This document shows, piece after piece, positions 8,193 to 17,498 of a stretch of DNA of 64,000 nucleotides. Each line of letters starts with the position of its first letter. The first letter of the stretch is position 1. Below the pieces are notes generated by a model that saw only the letters and a program-made list of their open reading frames with translations, was not told where the DNA came from and searched no databases. The position numbers were made by a program, and so were the translations under genes. The DNA is taken from positions 1-64,000 of the forward strand of contig JBNKWP010000012.1 in the NCBI GenBank assembly GCA_050299835.1, read 5' to 3'. The stretch comes from JAJDOD01 sp050299835. GTDB lineage: Bacteria; Pseudomonadota; Alphaproteobacteria; Rhodobacterales; Rhodobacteraceae.

Positions 8193-8206
8193 TTGATTTT
8201 CGTCAA
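8193..8206. promoter_or_regulatory. FNR/FixK box upstream of the M50/CBS gene
   Basis: TTGAT-TTTC-GTCAA matches 9 of 10 consensus positions. It lies between the 3-prime end of the ATPase gene and the start of the protease gene, both on the minus strand, and fits control of the protease-kinase pair. Confidence 0.75.
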
Positions 8207-8230
8207 TCCGCTTTTCGGAGTGGAAAAAAT

Positions 8231-10801
8231 TCAGACGCGCGGGGGAAGGATCGTCTTCAGGACCTCGGGCACGATGACGACCGGAAGTGCAAAGAGCAGG
8301 ATCAGGCCCCATTCGTTCCAGCCGATGGGGACGGTGTGCAGCATCGCCTGCAGCACCGGCAGGTAGACCGCTGCGATCTGCACCGAGAGCATCAGCGCCA
8401 AGGCGGCGAAGAGGAGCGGGTTGCTGAACCATCCGATCCGATGGCCGGGCAGGCGGAGCGACCGGAAGGCGAAGACGCTGAGCTTTTCGAAGACGACCAT
8501 CGCAGTGAAGGCGGTGGTCCGGGCAATGTCGGTCCCCTGGTCGAGAAGATGGTAGAAGATCCAGAGGCTTGCGAGGCCGGTATAGGTTCCGAGCGCGATG
8601 ATCGACGCAAGCCCGCCGCGCCCTAGGATCGGGCTGTTCCGCTTTCGGGGAGGGTGCTGCATCTGGTCCGGCTCGGCCTTCTCCAGCCCGAGCGCGACCG
8701 CCGTCATGCCGTCGGTGACGAGATTCATCCAGAGGATCTGCGTGGCGAGGAACACGAGCGGCCCGCCGATGGCGATGTTGATGGTCAGCGCGATGACTTC
8801 GCCCGCGTTGGAGGACAGGAGATACCGAACGAACTTTCTCACGTTCCCGAACTGCCGCCGCCCTTCGCGGACCGCGCGGACGATGGTGGCGAAGTTGTCG
8901 TCGAGAAGCACGAGATCGGAGGCATCCCGGGCGACGTCGGTGCCTCGGATGCCCATCGAGACGCCGATATCCGCCCGTTTCAGTGCAGGCGCGTCGTTGA
9001 CGCCGTCGCCGGTCATCGCGACGATATGGCCGAGGCCCTGCAGCGTGGCGACGATCCGCATCTTCTGCTCCGGCTTCGTGCGGGCGAACAGCACGTTGCC
9101 CGCGAGCCTCCCGCGCAGCGTGGCGTCATCCATCTGGTCCAGGTCCGCGCCCGTGATCGGGTCATCGGCGGGAAGCGCGAGTTGTTCGGCAATCGCACGC
9201 GCGGTGATCGGGCTGTCGCCGGTGATCATGATGGTCCGAATCCCGGCCGACCGGGCCGAGGCGATGGCGGCGCGAACCTCGGCGCGGGGCGGATCGATCA
9301 GGCCGACGAGACCGAGGAAGACGTGGTCCGCCTCGACGATCTGGTTGTCGGGCGCGTCGCGCGCGGCCAGCGCGATCACACGCATGCCAGCGCCTGCCAT
9401 GGCTTCGTAAGCGGCGACGATTTCGGCGCGATCCTTGTCCGACAGCGCCCGTTCGCCTTCGGGTGTTCGCACGGACGTACAGATCTCGACAACCCGCTCC
9501 GGCGCGCCCTTCGTCAGTATCCGTGCGCCACCGCCCACCGATGTCAGCACGCTCATGCGCTTGCGTTCGCTGCTGAAGGGCAGTTCCGCCTGGGGTGTCC
9601 GGTCGCGCGGGAGATCGAGCCAGCCCTTGAGCGCCAGCGTGACCAGCGCGCCGTCGGTCGGTTCACCGACGAGGCCCCAGGCGTCGCCGCGCCGCGACAG
9701 CGTGGCATGGCTGCAATGAAGCCCGGTTACCAGTAGGTCCATGAGAAGCGGGTCATCGCTGGCCCGTATCCGCTGACCGTCGAGCGCAATGTGCCCCGCC
9801 GGGTCATAGCCCGTTCCCGTGACGTCGTAGCTTCGCCCGACCGTCCAGATCCGCGTGGCCGTCATCTTGTTTTCGGTGAGTGTCCCGGTCTTGTCGGTGC
9901 AAATCACGGACGCCGCGCCGAGCGTCTCCACGGCCTGCAGCCGACGGGCGAGGGCCTTCTGGCGGGCCATGGCGGTCGCACCGAGTGCCAGCGTGATGGT
10001 GATGACGGCAGGAAGCCCTTCCGGCACGATGGCGACGGCCAGGGAGAGGGCCATGAGCACCATTTCGGACAGTGCCCGACCGAAGGCCAGCCCGAGCAGG
10101 CCGACGCTGGCGGCGACGAAAAGCGCGGCGATGCCGAGCTGGCGGGCCAGGCGTCCGAGATGCTCCTGCAGGTTGGTCTGCTTCTCGCCGACATCGCCGG
10201 TCAGCCGGGCGATCCGCCCGAACTCTGTGGCGCTGCCGATGGCGGTGACCCGCGCCTCGGCCCGGCCCGCGGTGACGGAGGTTCCCGCGAAAACAAGGGT
10301 ATCCTCACCGCCTGCCTCCTTTTCGACGGGGACGGATTCTCCGGTCAGCACGCTTTCATCGAGGCTCAGGTCGGCAACCTTCAGAAGATGCGCGTCCGCC
10401 GCGACCCTGGTGCCGGGGGACAGGACCAGGATATCGCCCGGCACGATCTCACGTGCCGGGATCATCTGTTCCTGGCCGTCGCGGATGACCATCGCGCTTG
10501 GCGACATCATCCTGCGCAACGCCGCCAGCGCGGTTTCCGCCCGCCACTCCTGCACGAAGCCGAGTGCTGCGTTCAAAACAATCACCAGCCCGATCGCCAA
10601 TGCGTCGATCCACTCGCCAAGCGCCATGGCGACGCCGGCGGCGGCGACCAGGATGAGCACGAGAAAGCTTGAAAACTGGCGCAGGAAAACGCGCAGAGGG
10701 CTAATCGTACGCTGGGCCGGAAGCTCGTTCCAGCCATGGCTGCGCCGGGCCGCGAGAACCTGCGCTGCCGTCAATCCGCCGGTGTCGATCGTGTCATCCA
10801 C
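8231..10801 (-). CDS. P-type cation ATPase (P2, Ca2+-type)
   Basis: An 856-residue P2-type ATPase. Visible in order are an N-terminal cation-ATPase domain (AAQVLAARRSHGWNELP), the actuator loop LTGESVPVEKEAG, the M4 motif AIVPEGLPAV, the phosphorylation site ICTDKTGTLTE, the hinge TGDGVNDAPALKRADIG and six C-terminal membrane helices. PEGL in M4 suggests Ca2+ or another divalent cation. The reading frame stays open upstream into the phasin gene, but the GTG at 10801 is chosen because GAGGGG precedes it, the family N-terminus begins there and a FixK box is centred 67.5 bases upstream. Mycobacterial CtpF, a DosR target, is of the same class. Confidence 0.9.
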   Translation of the reverse strand: MDDTIDTGGLTAAQVLAARRSHGWNELPAQRTISPLRVFLRQFSSFLVLILVAAAGVAMALGEWIDALAIGLVIVLNAALGFVQEWRAETALAALRRMMSPSAMVIRDGQEQMIPAREIVPGDILVLSPGTRVAADAHLLKVADLSLDESVLTGESVPVEKEAGGEDTLVFAGTSVTAGRAEARVTAIGSATEFGRIARLTGDVGEKQTNLQEHLGRLARQLGIAALFVAASVGLLGLAFGRALSEMVLMALSLAVAIVPEGLPAVITITLALGATAMARQKALARRLQAVETLGAASVICTDKTGTLTENKMTATRIWTVGRSYDVTGTGYDPAGHIALDGQRIRASDDPLLMDLLVTGLHCSHATLSRRGDAWGLVGEPTDGALVTLALKGWLDLPRDRTPQAELPFSSERKRMSVLTSVGGGARILTKGAPERVVEICTSVRTPEGERALSDKDRAEIVAAYEAMAGAGMRVIALAARDAPDNQIVEADHVFLGLVGLIDPPRAEVRAAIASARSAGIRTIMITGDSPITARAIAEQLALPADDPITGADLDQMDDATLRGRLAGNVLFARTKPEQKMRIVATLQGLGHIVAMTGDGVNDAPALKRADIGVSMGIRGTDVARDASDLVLLDDNFATIVRAVREGRRQFGNVRKFVRYLLSSNAGEVIALTINIAIGGPLVFLATQILWMNLVTDGMTAVALGLEKAEPDQMQHPPRKRNSPILGRGGLASIIALGTYTGLASLWIFYHLLDQGTDIARTTAFTAMVVFEKLSVFAFRSLRLPGHRIGWFSNPLLFAALALMLSVQIAAVYLPVLQAMLHTVPIGWNEWGLILLFALPVVIVPEVLKTILPPRV

Positions 10802-10861
10802 GCGAACCCCTCGTCGCAGGTCTTGTCCCGTCCAGCCATCTATCCAACGGCGCCCGAGACA

Positions 10862-10875
10862 TTGAGGAAAGTCAA
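10862..10875. promoter_or_regulatory. FNR/FixK-type box between P-type ATPase and phasin genes
   Basis: TTGAG-GAAA-GTCAA matches 8 of 10 positions. Its centre is 67.5 bases from the ATPase GTG and 66.5 from the phasin ATG, an almost exactly symmetric placement between divergent genes. Confidence 0.6.
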
Positions 10876-10934
10876 TCGAAAGGCTTCGGTCGCGTCTAGA
10901 CTCGCATGGACGCATCATAAACGGGAGACATCGC

Positions 10935-11285
10935 ATGGCCACCAAATCGCGATCAGAGCCTTCATCAGCGCCCGACAGCGCATCCGACGCGATCGACGCT
11001 CTGCAGAATTCGGGTTTTGGAAACATGCTGGGCATGGGGACGGCCTGGGCCGAAGCCTTCAGCGATATGAGCGCAGAGTTCCTGAGTTTCCTTGCGGACC
11101 GCGTCAAGGAAGATGTGAAGACACAACACAAGGTGCTGCACTGCAAGGACGTGCACGAGTTGCAGCATATCCAGGCCGAGTTCGTGCAGACCGCGATTGA
11201 CCAGTATCAGGATGAGACGGGCAAGCTTATGGAAATGAGTTCGACCGTCTTCTCAGACGTTCTGAAGGGTTCGAAGTCGTCGTAA
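10935..11285 (+). CDS. Phasin family protein
   Basis: A 116-residue, largely helical protein without signal peptide or membrane segment. Residues about 30-110 (MGTAWAEAFSDMSAEFLSFL, then HKVLHCKDVHELQHIQAEF) match the phasin fold, in which proteins coat polyhydroxyalkanoate granules; many alphaproteobacterial members have other, unclear roles. No PHA synthase is nearby. It is divergent from the P-type ATPase and shares a FixK-type box with it. GGGAGA precedes the ATG, and a hairpin terminator follows the stop. Confidence 0.8.
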   Translation: MATKSRSEPSSAPDSASDAIDALQNSGFGNMLGMGTAWAEAFSDMSAEFLSFLADRVKEDVKTQHKVLHCKDVHELQHIQAEFVQTAIDQYQDETGKLMEMSSTVFSDVLKGSKSS

Positions 11286-11304
11286 CGAGTGGGAAGGGGT
11301 GAAG

Positions 11305-11338
11305 ACGGGCTGCAGCATTGCGGCCCGTTTCTGTTTGC
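11305..11338 (+). terminator. Intrinsic terminator after phasin gene
   Basis: ACGGGC (11305-11310) pairs with GCCCGT (11323-11328) and is followed by a T-rich tract. It separates the phasin gene from the convergent HlyD gene. Confidence 0.65.
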
Positions 11339-11346
11339 GCTTCCCG

Positions 11347-12558
11347 TCAGAGGTTCGAGCGTTCGATTAGGGTGACGCCGGTTTCGATATCGTCACTGGG
11401 ATGCAGGACGACCCGCTCACCCGGTTCCAGGCCCTCGATGACCTCCGTCATCCGCCCGTTCCGCTGGCCGAGCGTCACGCGGCGCAGCGCGGCATACTCG
11501 CCATCGGCGACGAATACCGCCCAGGCCGGACCGTCGCGAAAGATCGCGCTGAGAGGGATTTGCAGGACGTCATCGGATCGCCACTCGACGATGCGCAGGA
11601 ATACCGAAAACCCGTCGCGAAGTCCGGGTCGATCCTCGACGGGACTTACGAGTGTGAAATAGGCATCGACCCGTTGTTCCTCGATGCCGAGTGCCGAGAC
11701 CTTGGTGCGTGCCGTGGGATCGATCCTGTCGAGCCGGGCTTCGAGCACCGTCGGGCCGCCCCACCGCTCGACATAGGCGGTTGCGCCTTCGTGCAGCCGG
11801 ACCGCATCGCTGGACAGGATGTCCGCGACGATTTCCAGATCGTCGGGATTGCCGAGACTCAGCAGGGGGCTGCCGATGGCGACGGGTCGCTGGCTGATGG
11901 CTGCAACCGTCATTACAACGCCATCGGCGGGTGCCCGGATTTCCACGCAACAGGCCGCGTCGGTCTCCGCCGCAGGGTCCGGATCGAGAAGGCTGGCGCG
12001 CGCGCGCGCCACCGCTCCGTCCGCAGCCGCCAGCCTGGCCTCCGCTGCGGCATATGTCGCTTCCGCGACCTTCATTTTCTGCGCGTCGGTTTCGAGTCGG
12101 GTGAGCGATGCGACGCCCCGGTTCAGCAGTTCCTGCGTCCGGTCGAGTTGCGACCTTGCATAAGTGCGGCTTTCATCCGCCTGCAGCAAATCCGCCGCCG
12201 CCACGTTGCGCGACGCTTCGGCTTCGCGCAGGGTTGCTTCCGCCTGCAGCCGCGTGCGTTCGTCGAGCAGGCCCGATGCCACCGGGCGCACGACGGCGAC
12301 CACCGTTTCCCCTTTCACGACGCGGTCGCCCACCGAGACCGGGGAGCGCATGGCGGTTCCGGCGATCGGTGAGGCGACTTCGTACAGATCGCGCACCTCG
12401 GTCTTGCCGTCGGCATTGACCGTGACTTCCAGCGGCCCGCGCGTCACCTCCGCCAGATCAACTGGCACCGGCTCCTCGCGGAAGCTGACATAGGCGAGAC
12501 CCAAGAGGACCACGGCCCCGGCCCCCAGCCATCCTATCGTGCGCATTGAAACATCCAT
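11347..12558 (-). CDS. HlyD-family periplasmic adaptor protein
   Basis: A 403-residue membrane-fusion protein: one N-terminal membrane anchor (about residues 8-25), a lipoyl-like half (VASPIAGTAMRSPVSVGDRV), a long alpha-helical hairpin (about 95-190), the second lipoyl half (IRAPADGVVMTV) and a beta-barrel. It begins four bases after the FtsX-type permease gene and is the last gene of an ABC ATPase-permease-adaptor operon, so it probably bridges that MacAB/DevBCA-like exporter to the outer membrane. No TolC gene is in the window. Starts at 12558 and 12546 are both possible. Confidence 0.88.
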   Translation of the reverse strand: MDVSMRTIGWLGAGAVVLLGLAYVSFREEPVPVDLAEVTRGPLEVTVNADGKTEVRDLYEVASPIAGTAMRSPVSVGDRVVKGETVVAVVRPVASGLLDERTRLQAEATLREAEASRNVAAADLLQADESRTYARSQLDRTQELLNRGVASLTRLETDAQKMKVAEATYAAAEARLAAADGAVARARASLLDPDPAAETDAACCVEIRAPADGVVMTVAAISQRPVAIGSPLLSLGNPDDLEIVADILSSDAVRLHEGATAYVERWGGPTVLEARLDRIDPTARTKVSALGIEEQRVDAYFTLVSPVEDRPGLRDGFSVFLRIVEWRSDDVLQIPLSAIFRDGPAWAVFVADGEYAALRRVTLGQRNGRMTEVIEGLEPGERVVLHPSDDIETGVTLIERSNL

Positions 12559-12562
12559 GGAG

Positions 12563-14926
12563 TCACTCCCTGGTCTTCATGACGGCCACAAGGTCGAGAC
12601 GGTCAAGCCTCTGGCGGACGATCATGACGGATATGAAGGCGATGCTCAGCACGATGAGGCTGCCGAGAGCGAAGGTGCTGAGTTTGAGGACGAGCGGGAT
12701 CGCGTAAAGATCGCTGGTGAAGGCCCGGGAAAGCGCCTGCGCGATCCACGTGCCGATCAGCCAGCCGAGGGGTTGGGCGATGAGCGCGATCAGCATGAGT
12801 TCCCCGACGAGAATGTAGGAGATTTCGTCGCGCCCATAGCCGAGAATCCGCAGGCTCGCCAGTTCGCGGGCGCGTTCCGAAAGCTGGATGCGCGCAGCGT
12901 TGTAGGTGACGCCGACCGTGATGAGGACGGCGATGGTGATGTAGATCGTGTTCATCACCATGATGTTCTCTTCGATGGTATCCTCGAAGGAACGGCGGTT
13001 CGTCACAAGCTCGATGATGCCCGACAAGCGCGGGATCTCCTTGATCGTGGCGTGAAGCTCGTCCAGCCTGTTTTCATCGAGCGCGACGTTCACGGATGTC
13101 AGCTTTGGGGCCTGCCGGAAAAGTGCGCTGATGAAGGCGTGATCGACATATGCGCCAAGCCCGAGGTTCTGTTCGACCAATCCGGTCACCGTCAGATCGA
13201 AGGTTTCGCGCCGTCCCCTGAGAAACTCCGCCTCGACGCTGCCTCCGGGCCGCACGTTCAATTGCGCGGCCAGTCGCCTGGACAGAAGGATCCCTCCCGG
13301 AGGTGCGGTGACGCTGGCCCCGGTTTCGTCGAGGACGCGGCTCAGATCGTTTCCGGGCCGCCGGGATTCGATGGAAATGCGCTTGGACAAGTGGCCGTTG
13401 CGCAGGATGGCCGGGTGAAATTGCAGGCTCTCCACCTGGAGCACGCCCGGCAGGTCGCGGACATCTTCGAGCACGGTTTCCGGCGCGTCGTCGGCGAAGA
13501 GCAGCATCGCGTCCTGGCGGTTCGTCTGGTAGAACGCGAGGTCGATGATTTCGTCGAGCGAGTCATTGATGAAGAGCGACGCGATGACGGCGGCGACCGC
13601 CATGCCAAGCCCGAGCGCGGTGAGGAAGCTGCGGACTGGCCAGCGCAACAGGCTTCTGAGGATCATGATGGTCGACTGCCGCAGGCGAAGTCGCGACATC
13701 ACCGCATCGATCCACGAGCGTTTGAACCGGGGCGGGGCAGGGGGTTGCATTGCGATGGCCGGGGCCAGGCTGGCCGCCCCGAGTGCGCTGCGTGCCGCGC
13801 CGACGCTGGTCGTGGCGAGTCCGGCAAGGCCGGCCGCGCCGTAGACCCAGAGCGGCACGCGGACGATGACGAAGGGAAAGTCGAAGAACTCGGCATAGGA
13901 TTCGGCGGTGTCCCACACCAGCCAGGTTCCGGCCAACCAGCCGATCCCCACACCGACGACCGCGATCAGCCCGGCAAGCATCAGGTAATGCATGCAGATC
14001 GCGAAGTTCGAATAGCCGATGGCCTTCAGCAGCCCGATTTCGCTTCGCTCCAGTGCGATGATCCGGGCCATCACCATGCTGACGAGAAATGCGGAGATGC
14101 CGAAGAAGATAGGTGGCAGGATCGTCGCCATGCCCTGCATCTGTTTTATCTCGGCGTCGATGAAGGAGGCCGAGATCTGCGTCGTTCGGTCATATGCCCC
14201 GAGGCTGCCGTAGGGCTCCAACAGATCGTCCAGCGCATCCATCACCGGTTCCGTGCGCGTGCCCGGCGCCAGGGCGAGGGACAGATCGTTGAAGGCACCC
14301 GTCATGTTGAATGCCGCCGCCGTGGCGCGTTCCGGCATCCAGATGATTCCGAAGGCTTCGTTGTCGGGCATCATCGCGCCGGGACCGATGGTATAGATGA
14401 ACTCCGGCGACAGGGCGGTGCCGACGATGACCAGGTCGCGCTTGAGACCCCGGATATTGGCGCTGAAACCGTCGCCGGGGCGAAACCCGTTCGCTTCCGC
14501 GAAAGGTTCGTTCACCATGATCTCGTTCAGGGCCATCGGATCGGGCAGGCGACCGGAGACCAGGACGGGGATGTTGAGGATCGGCGAACCGCGATCTGGC
14601 AGCGAGATGATTTGCCCAACGGAGGTTCGGATGCGCCCCGGAATGTCGAGGATGGCGCTGCCGGAAATCCTCGGCTCGACACCGACGACACCTTCGATTG
14701 CTTCGACCTCTGCGATCAGCGACATGGGCGCGCGCGTCGCCTGAATAAAGACGTCCGCGAAACGGTTGCGCTCATAGTAGGCAGACCGCGTCTCATTGAG
14801 AGCCACGGATATGCCGACCGACGTCAGCAGAATGGCTACGCCGCAGGCCAGAACAAGCGCAATCGCGAGGGCCTGCATCCAGAGGCGGCGGAAATCGCGG
14901 AGGAGTTTCTTGTCGATCGCCTGCAT
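12563..14926 (-). CDS. FtsX-like ABC transporter permease
   Basis: A 787-residue permease with one N-terminal helix (about 18-40), a large periplasmic domain, three helices (about 275-385), a second single helix (about 440-460), another periplasmic domain and three final helices. The two halves are FtsX repeats as in LolC/MacB-type mechanotransmission permeases; both C-terminal halves show the family patterns ALERSEIGLLKAIGYSNF and RARELASLRILGYGRDEI. The ATPase gene ends four bases upstream and the HlyD adaptor starts four bases downstream, so all three are translated from one operon. Confidence 0.9.
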   Translation of the reverse strand: MQAIDKKLLRDFRRLWMQALAIALVLACGVAILLTSVGISVALNETRSAYYERNRFADVFIQATRAPMSLIAEVEAIEGVVGVEPRISGSAILDIPGRIRTSVGQIISLPDRGSPILNIPVLVSGRLPDPMALNEIMVNEPFAEANGFRPGDGFSANIRGLKRDLVIVGTALSPEFIYTIGPGAMMPDNEAFGIIWMPERATAAAFNMTGAFNDLSLALAPGTRTEPVMDALDDLLEPYGSLGAYDRTTQISASFIDAEIKQMQGMATILPPIFFGISAFLVSMVMARIIALERSEIGLLKAIGYSNFAICMHYLMLAGLIAVVGVGIGWLAGTWLVWDTAESYAEFFDFPFVIVRVPLWVYGAAGLAGLATTSVGAARSALGAASLAPAIAMQPPAPPRFKRSWIDAVMSRLRLRQSTIMILRSLLRWPVRSFLTALGLGMAVAAVIASLFINDSLDEIIDLAFYQTNRQDAMLLFADDAPETVLEDVRDLPGVLQVESLQFHPAILRNGHLSKRISIESRRPGNDLSRVLDETGASVTAPPGGILLSRRLAAQLNVRPGGSVEAEFLRGRRETFDLTVTGLVEQNLGLGAYVDHAFISALFRQAPKLTSVNVALDENRLDELHATIKEIPRLSGIIELVTNRRSFEDTIEENIMVMNTIYITIAVLITVGVTYNAARIQLSERARELASLRILGYGRDEISYILVGELMLIALIAQPLGWLIGTWIAQALSRAFTSDLYAIPLVLKLSTFALGSLIVLSIAFISVMIVRQRLDRLDLVAVMKTRE

Positions 14927-14930
14927 GGCG

Positions 14931-15638
14931 TCACCACGCGATCTCGGCCGGGGCGAGGCGCTCGGCGTTTTCGATAGTCTTCACGATCCTGCCGTCCTGG
15001 AAGAAGATCACCCGATGCGCCATGCGCTGGATCTCGGCGTTATGCGTGATGACGACCGTGGTTGTGCCGAACCGGTCGTTGATATCGCGCAGCACTTCCA
15101 GCACGTTCACGCCGGTGGCGCTGTCGAGCGCGCCGGTGGGTTCGTCGCATAAAAGGATCTGCGGGCGTTTCGCGATGGCGCGGGCGATGGCGACCCGTTG
15201 TTGTTCGCCCCCGGACATCTCGGAGGGAAAATGATCCATGCGCTTGCCGAGCCCCACAAGGTTCAGCGCCTCGTCCGCAGGCATCGGGTCGGGGGCGACA
15301 TCGGTGACGAGCTGGACGTTTTCGCGCGCGGTCAGGCTGGGGACGAGGTTGTAGAACTGGAAGACGAAACCCACGTGGTCGCGTCGATATCGCGTCAGCC
15401 CGCGATCGCCCAGGTCGGTCAGTTCGGTGTCTTCGAACCAGACGCGTCCTTCGGTCACGTGATCGAGCCCGCCGAGGATATTCAGCAGCGTCGATTTCCC
15501 GCTGCCGGACGGCCCGAGAAGCACGGTCAGCTCACCGCTGTAAAGCGCAAGGTCGACGCCATCCAGCGCGTGAACCTTCACCAGGCCGGTGTCGTAGACC
15601 TTCGTCACATTCTCGGTGCGGAAAATGATTTCGGGCAA
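14931..15638 (-). CDS. ABC transporter ATP-binding protein, LolD/MacB type
   Basis: A 235-residue ATPase with Walker A GPSGSGKST, signature MSGGEQQRVAIARAI, Walker B ILLCDEPTGALD and H-loop VITHN. The TTG at 15638 is preferred: AAGGAG lies six bases upstream and the FixK box is centred 60.5 bases upstream. An ATG start at 15668 has a poor ribosome-binding site, and the outermost ATG at 15698 would lie inside the box. It powers the adjacent FtsX-like permease. The exported substrate is unknown; related systems move lipoproteins, peptides or glycolipids. Confidence 0.88.
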   Translation of the reverse strand: MPEIIFRTENVTKVYDTGLVKVHALDGVDLALYSGELTVLLGPSGSGKSTLLNILGGLDHVTEGRVWFEDTELTDLGDRGLTRYRRDHVGFVFQFYNLVPSLTARENVQLVTDVAPDPMPADEALNLVGLGKRMDHFPSEMSGGEQQRVAIARAIAKRPQILLCDEPTGALDSATGVNVLEVLRDINDRFGTTTVVITHNAEIQRMAHRVIFFQDGRIVKTIENAERLAPAEIAW

Positions 15639-15691
15639 CAGACGCTCCTTTCCTGCGCCGAAAGACATGACACTATCGCGTCCGACGGTAA

Positions 15692-15705
15692 TTGACATTG
15701 ATCAA
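15692..15705. promoter_or_regulatory. FNR/FixK box between ABC exporter and cNMP-domain gene
   Basis: TTGAC-ATTG-ATCAA matches 9 of 10 positions. Its centre is 60.5 bases from the ATPase TTG and 59.5 from the ATG at 15758, so it can serve both divergent promoters. Confidence 0.7.
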
Positions 15706-15757
15706 ACGAAGGCCAGGGCAGTCGCCTAGAAAGCCCGGAAACGGATGAGTGCACAAG

Positions 15758-16237
15758 ATGTCAACGAAACCTGAATGGCGACGGATGCTCCCGGATCTGG
15801 CCGAAATTTCGGACGAGGTTGCGGCGCTCCTCGACACGCATGCCCGTGTGATCGCGTTCGCACAAGGCGCGAGGCTCTTCGGTCGCATGCAGACGGTAGA
15901 TGCCCTGTGCTTTCCGGTGGCCGGCACCATTCGCGTTCAGCGGATATCGGCGAAGACGCCCCCTGCCGTACTCTACCGGCTGCATGGCGGTGAATGCATC
16001 GCGCTGGCCATGATCCGCCAGATGACAGTGCGATCCTCCGGGCTGGAGGCCGTCGCGGAGACCGATGCCGAGGTCCTGCTGGTGCCGCGCGACGTTTTCG
16101 ATGCGATCATGTCGAGTTCGTCGGAGTTCCGCGGGCGTGTTTTCGGTGCCTGTGCAAGACGCATAGAGACGTTGCTGGTCAGGATCGAGGACACCGTTCT
16201 TGCGCAGTTCGCGGGAAGACGCGGCCGGACGCGCTGA
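15758..16237 (+). CDS. Crp/Fnr-like sensor domain without DNA-binding domain
   Basis: A 159-residue protein (171 bases less than a usual Crp/Fnr gene) that is only the cyclic-nucleotide-type beta barrel and start of the dimer helix. It has the Dnr/Crp pattern GARLFGRM, FPVAGTIRVQRIS, VLYRLHGGECIALAMI and a helix ending in RIETLLVRIED. The protein then stops; no winged helix follows, and the next gene is convergent nine bases away. It may be a stand-alone ligand- or haem-binding sensor, a dimerisation partner or a truncated regulator. GTG at 15749 is an alternative start. Confidence 0.75.
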   Translation: MSTKPEWRRMLPDLAEISDEVAALLDTHARVIAFAQGARLFGRMQTVDALCFPVAGTIRVQRISAKTPPAVLYRLHGGECIALAMIRQMTVRSSGLEAVAETDAEVLLVPRDVFDAIMSSSSEFRGRVFGACARRIETLLVRIEDTVLAQFAGRRGRTR

Positions 16238-16246
16238 CGCGGGGCT

Positions 16247-17434
16247 TCAGGACCGTCGCCCGGGCGCGACTTGCGACCCCTGACCGGCAGCGACGCGGCG
16301 GACCGCCCAAAGCGTCAGGACGGGTCCGAAGAGTTCGAAGGCAATGGTGGTACCGATGGTCAGTGCGATGATCTGGTCGGCGATATCCGGCATCGCTCGC
16401 GCCGCGATCAGTGCCATGCCGACTGCGACACCGGCTTGCGGAAGCAAGGCCGGGCCATAGAACCGACGCTCTGCGACCGGCGTTTTGCCGATCCAGGCCC
16501 CAAGCCAACCGCCCGCAAACCGGGCGACTGTGCGCAGAGCGATATAGGCAAGCCCCAGAAGTCCGACCTCGCGCAGCGCCGCGACATCGAGCGATGCGCC
16601 CGCGAGCAGGAAGAACAGGACCATGAACGGCCACTGGATATGCTCGATCTCGTGAAACGCGCGGTCGTGGTGGGTTGCCACGTTCACGATGATCGCACCG
16701 GCCGTCATCCCGGCGATCAGAAAGGATACCTCGGCCCAGAGCGCCAGTCCCGCCGTTACGAACACCAGCGCCAGGGCTTCGATTTCCAGCGGTTCGCCGC
16801 CGCCGATGCGGCCTGTCAGATAGGCACCGGGAAAGCCGATGACGACGCCCAGCCCAAGTGCTCCGAAGATTTCGCGCACAAAGGAGAATTCGCCGTTGGT
16901 CGCGGGGTCCGTGGCCCCCAACAGCGCAAAGCTGAGGCACAGGCTGAAGGCAAGGAGACCCCAGGCATCATCCACGGCGACGACGCCTTTCAGGGTAAGG
17001 GTAAAATCGTCTTCGAAACCTGACTGCCGGATGACGTCGGTCGTCGCCGCCGGGTCCGTGGCCGCTGCGATGCCACCAATGATGACGGCAAGGCCGGGAT
17101 CGACGCCAAACGCCATCAGCCCTGCGGAGACACCCGCAACCGTGATCGCCACAATGGCCAGCGAGATTGCCAGCACGCGGCGGCCGATGGCCTTCAGATC
17201 GGCGAACCTGAGCGAACCGCCGAGAAGGAACGCCACGAAGGTCAGCGCCGTAACGGACAGAAACTCATGCGCGGAGGCAATCGTCTCGTGCAGCAACTCG
17301 AAATGTCCGATGGCGAGTCCGCAAAGCAGCAGAAGCGTGACCCGGGGCACCGCCGTCCGCTGTCCGATCCGATCGGCGGCCAGGCCGATGAAGAACATGC
17401 CGCCCAATGTGAGAAAGAGCGCGTGGATTTCCAT
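16247..17434 (-). CDS. Cation:proton antiporter (CPA family)
   Basis: A 395-residue membrane protein with about 12-13 helices. The sixth-helix region has AATDPAATTDV and, after it, VVAVDDAWGLLAF, the paired acidic residues of Na+/H+ exchangers. The C-terminal cytosolic domain is minimal. ATG 17434 is chosen because a GAGGATCAGAACGAG stretch precedes it and the hydrophobic first helix begins at once; the frame stays open far upstream but would then cross the FixK box and a divergent gene. The box is centred 71.5 bases upstream. It would fit use or maintenance of a sodium gradient together with the Nqr operon, though that is inference. Confidence 0.88.
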   Translation of the reverse strand: MEIHALFLTLGGMFFIGLAADRIGQRTAVPRVTLLLLCGLAIGHFELLHETIASAHEFLSVTALTFVAFLLGGSLRFADLKAIGRRVLAISLAIVAITVAGVSAGLMAFGVDPGLAVIIGGIAAATDPAATTDVIRQSGFEDDFTLTLKGVVAVDDAWGLLAFSLCLSFALLGATDPATNGEFSFVREIFGALGLGVVIGFPGAYLTGRIGGGEPLEIEALALVFVTAGLALWAEVSFLIAGMTAGAIIVNVATHHDRAFHEIEHIQWPFMVLFFLLAGASLDVAALREVGLLGLAYIALRTVARFAGGWLGAWIGKTPVAERRFYGPALLPQAGVAVGMALIAARAMPDIADQIIALTIGTTIAFELFGPVLTLWAVRRVAAGQGSQVAPGRRS

Positions 17435-17498
17435 CTCGTTCTGATCCTCGGGTGCCGTTCTTTGTCCGGGCTTAAAGCGTGGGTTGGTGCTGAGCGCA

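Noticed and set aside
8231..11146. Long 971-residue frame suggesting an N-terminally extended P-type ATPase
   Set aside because: The extra 115 codons run antisense through the phasin gene and the FixK-type box and show no family similarity; GTG 10801 has a ribosome-binding site.
12539..14977. Very long plus-strand open frame opposite the FtsX permease gene
   Set aside because: A high-GC antisense shadow: composition rich in Asp, His, Arg and Gly with no domain, against a clear FtsX protein on the other strand.
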